A DNA stretch of 64,000 bases from Chondrus crispus (taxonomy: Eukaryota > Rhodophyta > Florideophyceae > Gigartinales > Gigartinaceae). The stretch is taken from contig NW_005179311.1 of NCBI RefSeq assembly GCF_000350225.1, positions 1 to 64,000 on the forward strand, in the 5' to 3' direction. Both the position numbers and the translations under genes were made by a program. Position 1 is the first letter of the stretch. The number at the start of each line of letters is the position of its first letter. This document shows, piece after piece, positions 60,826 through 64,000 of this stretch. The notes below the pieces were generated by a model. It did not search any database and had not been told where the DNA came from. It saw only the letters and a program-made list of their open reading frames with translations.

Positions 60826-62245
60826 AACTGGACGCGTTTCCTCACTGCCTACCAGCAGGTTTGTGAAGAATCAGGTGTAAGGGCTTCCGATAAAACGCAA
60901 TTCATGCGACACATATTGAGAGGAGAAGCTCTTGACTTCTACTATGATCAAGTTCTTGACAGGACCGCAAGTTGGTGCTGCCGTTGCTGTATTCAACGAA
61001 GCCTATTCGTCGGAGTCCAAGATGGAGGCTGTTACTGCACGACTCCGGTATAACACGTTATCCGACTATGAGGTCGAAGACAAAGGTGAACAACAAGCTC
61101 TGAAAGAGCTTACGAAAGACATTGGAAGACTCTCCCCAATGGCCCACCCTCAACTTCGTAATGATTCCACAAACGCTCGTTTTTGGAGAATGCTGTAAAA
61201 GATCACGAGTGGGCGTTGATGGTATCTACGAATCATGCAGTCATGAAAATGCCCTACGTACAGTACAGAACTACTTTGGAAAATTTCAGGCGAAATGGAT
61301 AACATTTGGGAGATCTTCACAATCCCAGCGCGGACCCTCAGGCTCCAACTCTTTCCGTGCTTCTCGTCGGAAGGTTAATTACGCTGGCCCGCAAAATTCG
61401 GGAGACCGTCACCCCTGACGGGCTCCACACTCCGTCGCACCCTGAGGTGCTTTAACTGCGAAGAGAAAAATTGTCGAGTGAATACATGCAAGAAACCAAT
61501 TGACCTCGCCCGTGTCGCCCGAAACTTAGCTCAGTTTAAGACGAGCAGGGGTTCTGCACCCCAGGCACAATTCACAGAAGTATTCTATGAAGTCGCTTAA
61601 GTGCTCCTTACTGCTGGGAAGGAGGGGGTTCTGTCGATAACAAAGGAAAGCGACACTACTGACTCATCTGACACAGATTCCCAAGCTGAGGGGACACAAC
61701 CGACTCGTCAAGTGGGTTTTTTGGAGGACTCCGCCACGGCAACCAATTGCCTGGCCCCCGTCTCAGCAGCTGTGTCCGCCTCTGTAGAGAAAGATGAAAG
61801 CAACTGGCCCGATGGAGATACGCCTTTTTAGTGTGGAACTTAACTAGCCGACAAGTTCCACGCAAAAGGCAAGAAACCCCCGGACAAAAATGTGATACTT
61901 GCCCATGCATACCGTAGTCTCAGTGTCAGTGACCGTCTTCACAGCATATGCACAAATTCGAGACGACGTAGGCGTTATGCGCGAGCAATGAACATGAATA
62001 TTGACAATGGAGAGAAACGCTACGGCAAATGGAAATTTGAAGGTACATGTCTGGATGGAGGGGCTTCTCGCACCGTCATTGGTAAAGGACAGGCACAGGC
62101 ATATTTTCATATGATAAAGCAGAAATACAGCCTCCGCCCATCCCTGATGACCTTCATATTCGGTGATGGTTCATGTGCCAGCTTGGGAGACCTACAGATG
62201 CGAATGCCGCTTCCGAACGGGTCCTTCAAGGACCCGGTCGTGTAG
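60826..62245 (+). mobile_element. Older retroelement remains, right piece (gag end, zinc knuckle, protease)
   Basis: Plus-strand continuation of the element cut by the chromovirus. It has a gag-like part (FLTAYQQVCEESGVRASDK), a Cys-rich knuckle (CFNCEEKNCRVNTC near 61450-61485), and a retropepsin-like segment (CLDGGASRTVIGKG near 62050). Broken, with several interruptions, and clearly older than the chromovirus. Family not fixed from the parts in view. Confidence 0.65.
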
Positions 62246-64000
62246 TGCAATGCGCCTGTCAGGCAGAGATCGCGGTCCGATGGTCCAGCAAAAACAACAA
62301 CAGCAACAAAAAGAAGAACTGCCGATGGCACAGCGCTACGGAGTGTCCGACTCTCCCTTCTCCGTTTAAACGAGCTTGCGACTCGTAGTAGCTCAGATCC
62401 CTGATAGGGGGGCACAGAGAAATAGCCCGGCCCGGGATCGATGTGGTAGAGACTTGCGAAGAGAACTGCTCGACGAGTGTGGGGTGGGCCCGTACTTAGG
62501 TACCCCGGTTCCACTGGGTTGTAAGGCCAATGCTTGTTGAGCTTCTTCGACACCTTGTAACGCGACAAGGCCTTCGACGGGGTCGTCGCAACGCATCTCG
62601 ACGGGATGAAATGAAAGTAGCAGCGCTACGTCAACTGTGCCGCCCGATGGCTCGAAACACCTACACCGGTTCGGTCGCAACCGAGGCCGATGGCACCAAC
62701 ACAAGATAAGGGAAAAATAGGTAGAATTAGAGATAGAAAAGGATAGGGAAATAAAGGAAAAGAAAAGGGAACCCCCGAGCGCAAAGGATAAAGTAATCTG
62801 TAGTCAAAGGGAATGTCTTGTAAAAGACGGACTTCAACCAAGGCGATATCAGACTCTGGAAACTCGGGTTCGATTGGGAAATAAAGGGAAAAGGAATGGG
62901 ACCCCCGAGCGCTGAAGCATGCCGTAGGCTTAGGTAAAAGGGAGCGTCTTGGTAGAGACGGACTTCGACCAAGGCGACATTCAACTCCGGCAACTCGGGT
63001 TGGTTTATTGACTTGGTCGGTCAAAGGGCTAAGTTATATAGAGCCCCGCCGGGGCGAGTACAGTAGCTCCCGGCTCTAGATTCTAGATCTAATTAGTAAA
63101 TAAATTAAATAATTAAAATATTCGTGCGCTTCGTCGCACACGTGTGTCCCCCAAACCCGGACTACAGTATCCAATTTTTTTCCTTTTTCACTTCTTTTCA
63201 CCTCCCTTTTCAGGTACGTATTGCACTACATATCCCCCTTCCGAGCGCTCTTGTACGGCGCTCCGCCATCGTATAATCTCCTCGCCGCTTCTCTCAAAAC
63301 CCTACACCGCCGTATCCGGTAATCGGTGAAAGTGCAAGAGCAAGACGGGCCCCATGTTTCCTTCATGCCCGAGCCACTCGAGTGGTGGTACCAAACGCAA
63401 GCGCTACGGCGTGGGCTTTTCTTCCACTTCCCACGACCCTCTAATTCTTCCTTCCATCCCTCGAATACCCCCTGATTCCCAACATGCTGGCCTTGTTGGC
63501 CACATCGATTCCAATCCTAACGCTCCGTCCTCGCGTCAATACTTCCCTTTGTTCCACCGAAAATAAATTGCATTCCCTTTTCCTATCTACTTCCTCCTCT
63601 TTTTACATTTTTCTTCTTTTTATCCAACACGTACGTCGTCCTTTTCCTCATTTTCCTTTTCCTCCTGTTTATCTAACGCTTTGACGGGGCCCACAAGTCT
63701 TCGTCGACTTGTCAATCTCCTCCGGGAGTACTCAGTTATATATGCGTATCCATATATGTTTGCTTGGTTCCGCTCGTGTCTCGAGCGAGGGCTGCGGCTC
63801 GTCCCAAACTCCCGCAATAACCTCCTCTTCAATTTTGATTTCCGTTCTCCTGTGGCATCACAAATACTCGGTGATAGTCCCCTTCACACATTTCAAGAGC
63901 ACGTAGTGTACCTACAGCTTCCAGCAATTCCATTGTCACACACGTGGGCTTCCGTACAAAAAGCGCATGGTCCTGTCAGGGTGAGTGCTGATCTCTTAAG
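62246..64000. other. Repeat-rich end of window, no gene supported
   Basis: The sequence changes character right after the protease segment and holds the tandem repeat listed next. A GC hairpin (GAGCCCCGCCGGGGCGAG near 63042) and a long pyrimidine-rich stretch (63170-63670) follow. It is probably more mobile-element DNA. Ends could not be set. Confidence 0.5.
62748..63010. repeat. Tandem repeat, two ~130-bp units
   Basis: Two diverged units at about 62748-62876 and 62877-63010. Each begins GAAATAAAGG and continues with ACCCCCGAGCGC, then AGACGGACTTC, ACCAAGGCGA and ending in AACTCGGGTT. Divergence is some 20 percent by eye, so the duplication is not recent. Confidence 0.8.

Noticed and set aside
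1-64000. Naming the species as Chondrus crispus
   Set aside because: Gene style and content fit a florideophyte, but nothing in the window alone proves the species.

Overview
The window looks like nuclear DNA of a red alga, most likely a florideophyte seaweed. It has compact GC-rich genes with few and short introns, predicted plastid and mitochondrial targeting peptides, several Golgi glycosyltransferases, a hedgehog-type Hint protein, and gene islands separated by transposon-rich stretches. This reading is inference; no species is claimed. A run of exactly 100 N at 24503-24602 is an assembly gap.

From 1 to 25.8 kb lies a gene island: glucose-6-phosphate isomerase (cut by the window edge), a DnaJ-type zinc-finger protein, ribosomal protein uL6 (RPL9), a plastid epimerase of the GC1/SDR39U1 family, a divergent pair of mitoribosomal proteins (uL23m and uL15m), a small helical orphan, tRNA-Val(CAC), an Elp5-like protein, TSR1, CDK7, a GT92-type glycosyltransferase, a CMP-Kdo synthetase homologue, an orphan membrane protein and a TauE/SafE-type transporter. 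From 25.8 to 36.9 kb the DNA is looser. It holds a secreted Hint protein, an orphan membrane protein, a 2.4-kb pogo-like DNA transposon with clear ends, and two copies of a roughly 205-bp MITE. From 36.9 to 47.7 kb comes a second island: folate/biopterin transporter, NAD(P)-binding SDR, rhodanese, orphan type II membrane protein, GT31 galactosyltransferase, BolA, FUT8-like GT23, STK19 and CMSS1. From about 48.4 kb to the end the DNA is a nest of mobile elements. A Ty3/Gypsy chromovirus with near-identical LTRs sits inside an older gag/protease-bearing element and itself contains a Harbinger-type DNA transposon.

Three themes link the genes. First, packing: several convergent pairs end only 1-24 bp apart, and divergent pairs share short promoters that repeatedly carry CACGTG. 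Second, function: ribosome production (uL6, TSR1, CMSS1, uL23m, uL15m), plastid biology (GC1-like, zinc-finger, FBT, TauE and SDR proteins) and extracellular-matrix or Golgi glycosylation (GT92, GT31, GT23, CMP-Kdo synthetase, Hint protein). Third, splicing: seven introns were worked out (uL6, uL23m, the small orphan, three in CDK7, one in BolA). Their lengths are 88-205 bp, and five of the seven begin GTACG rather than GTAAG.
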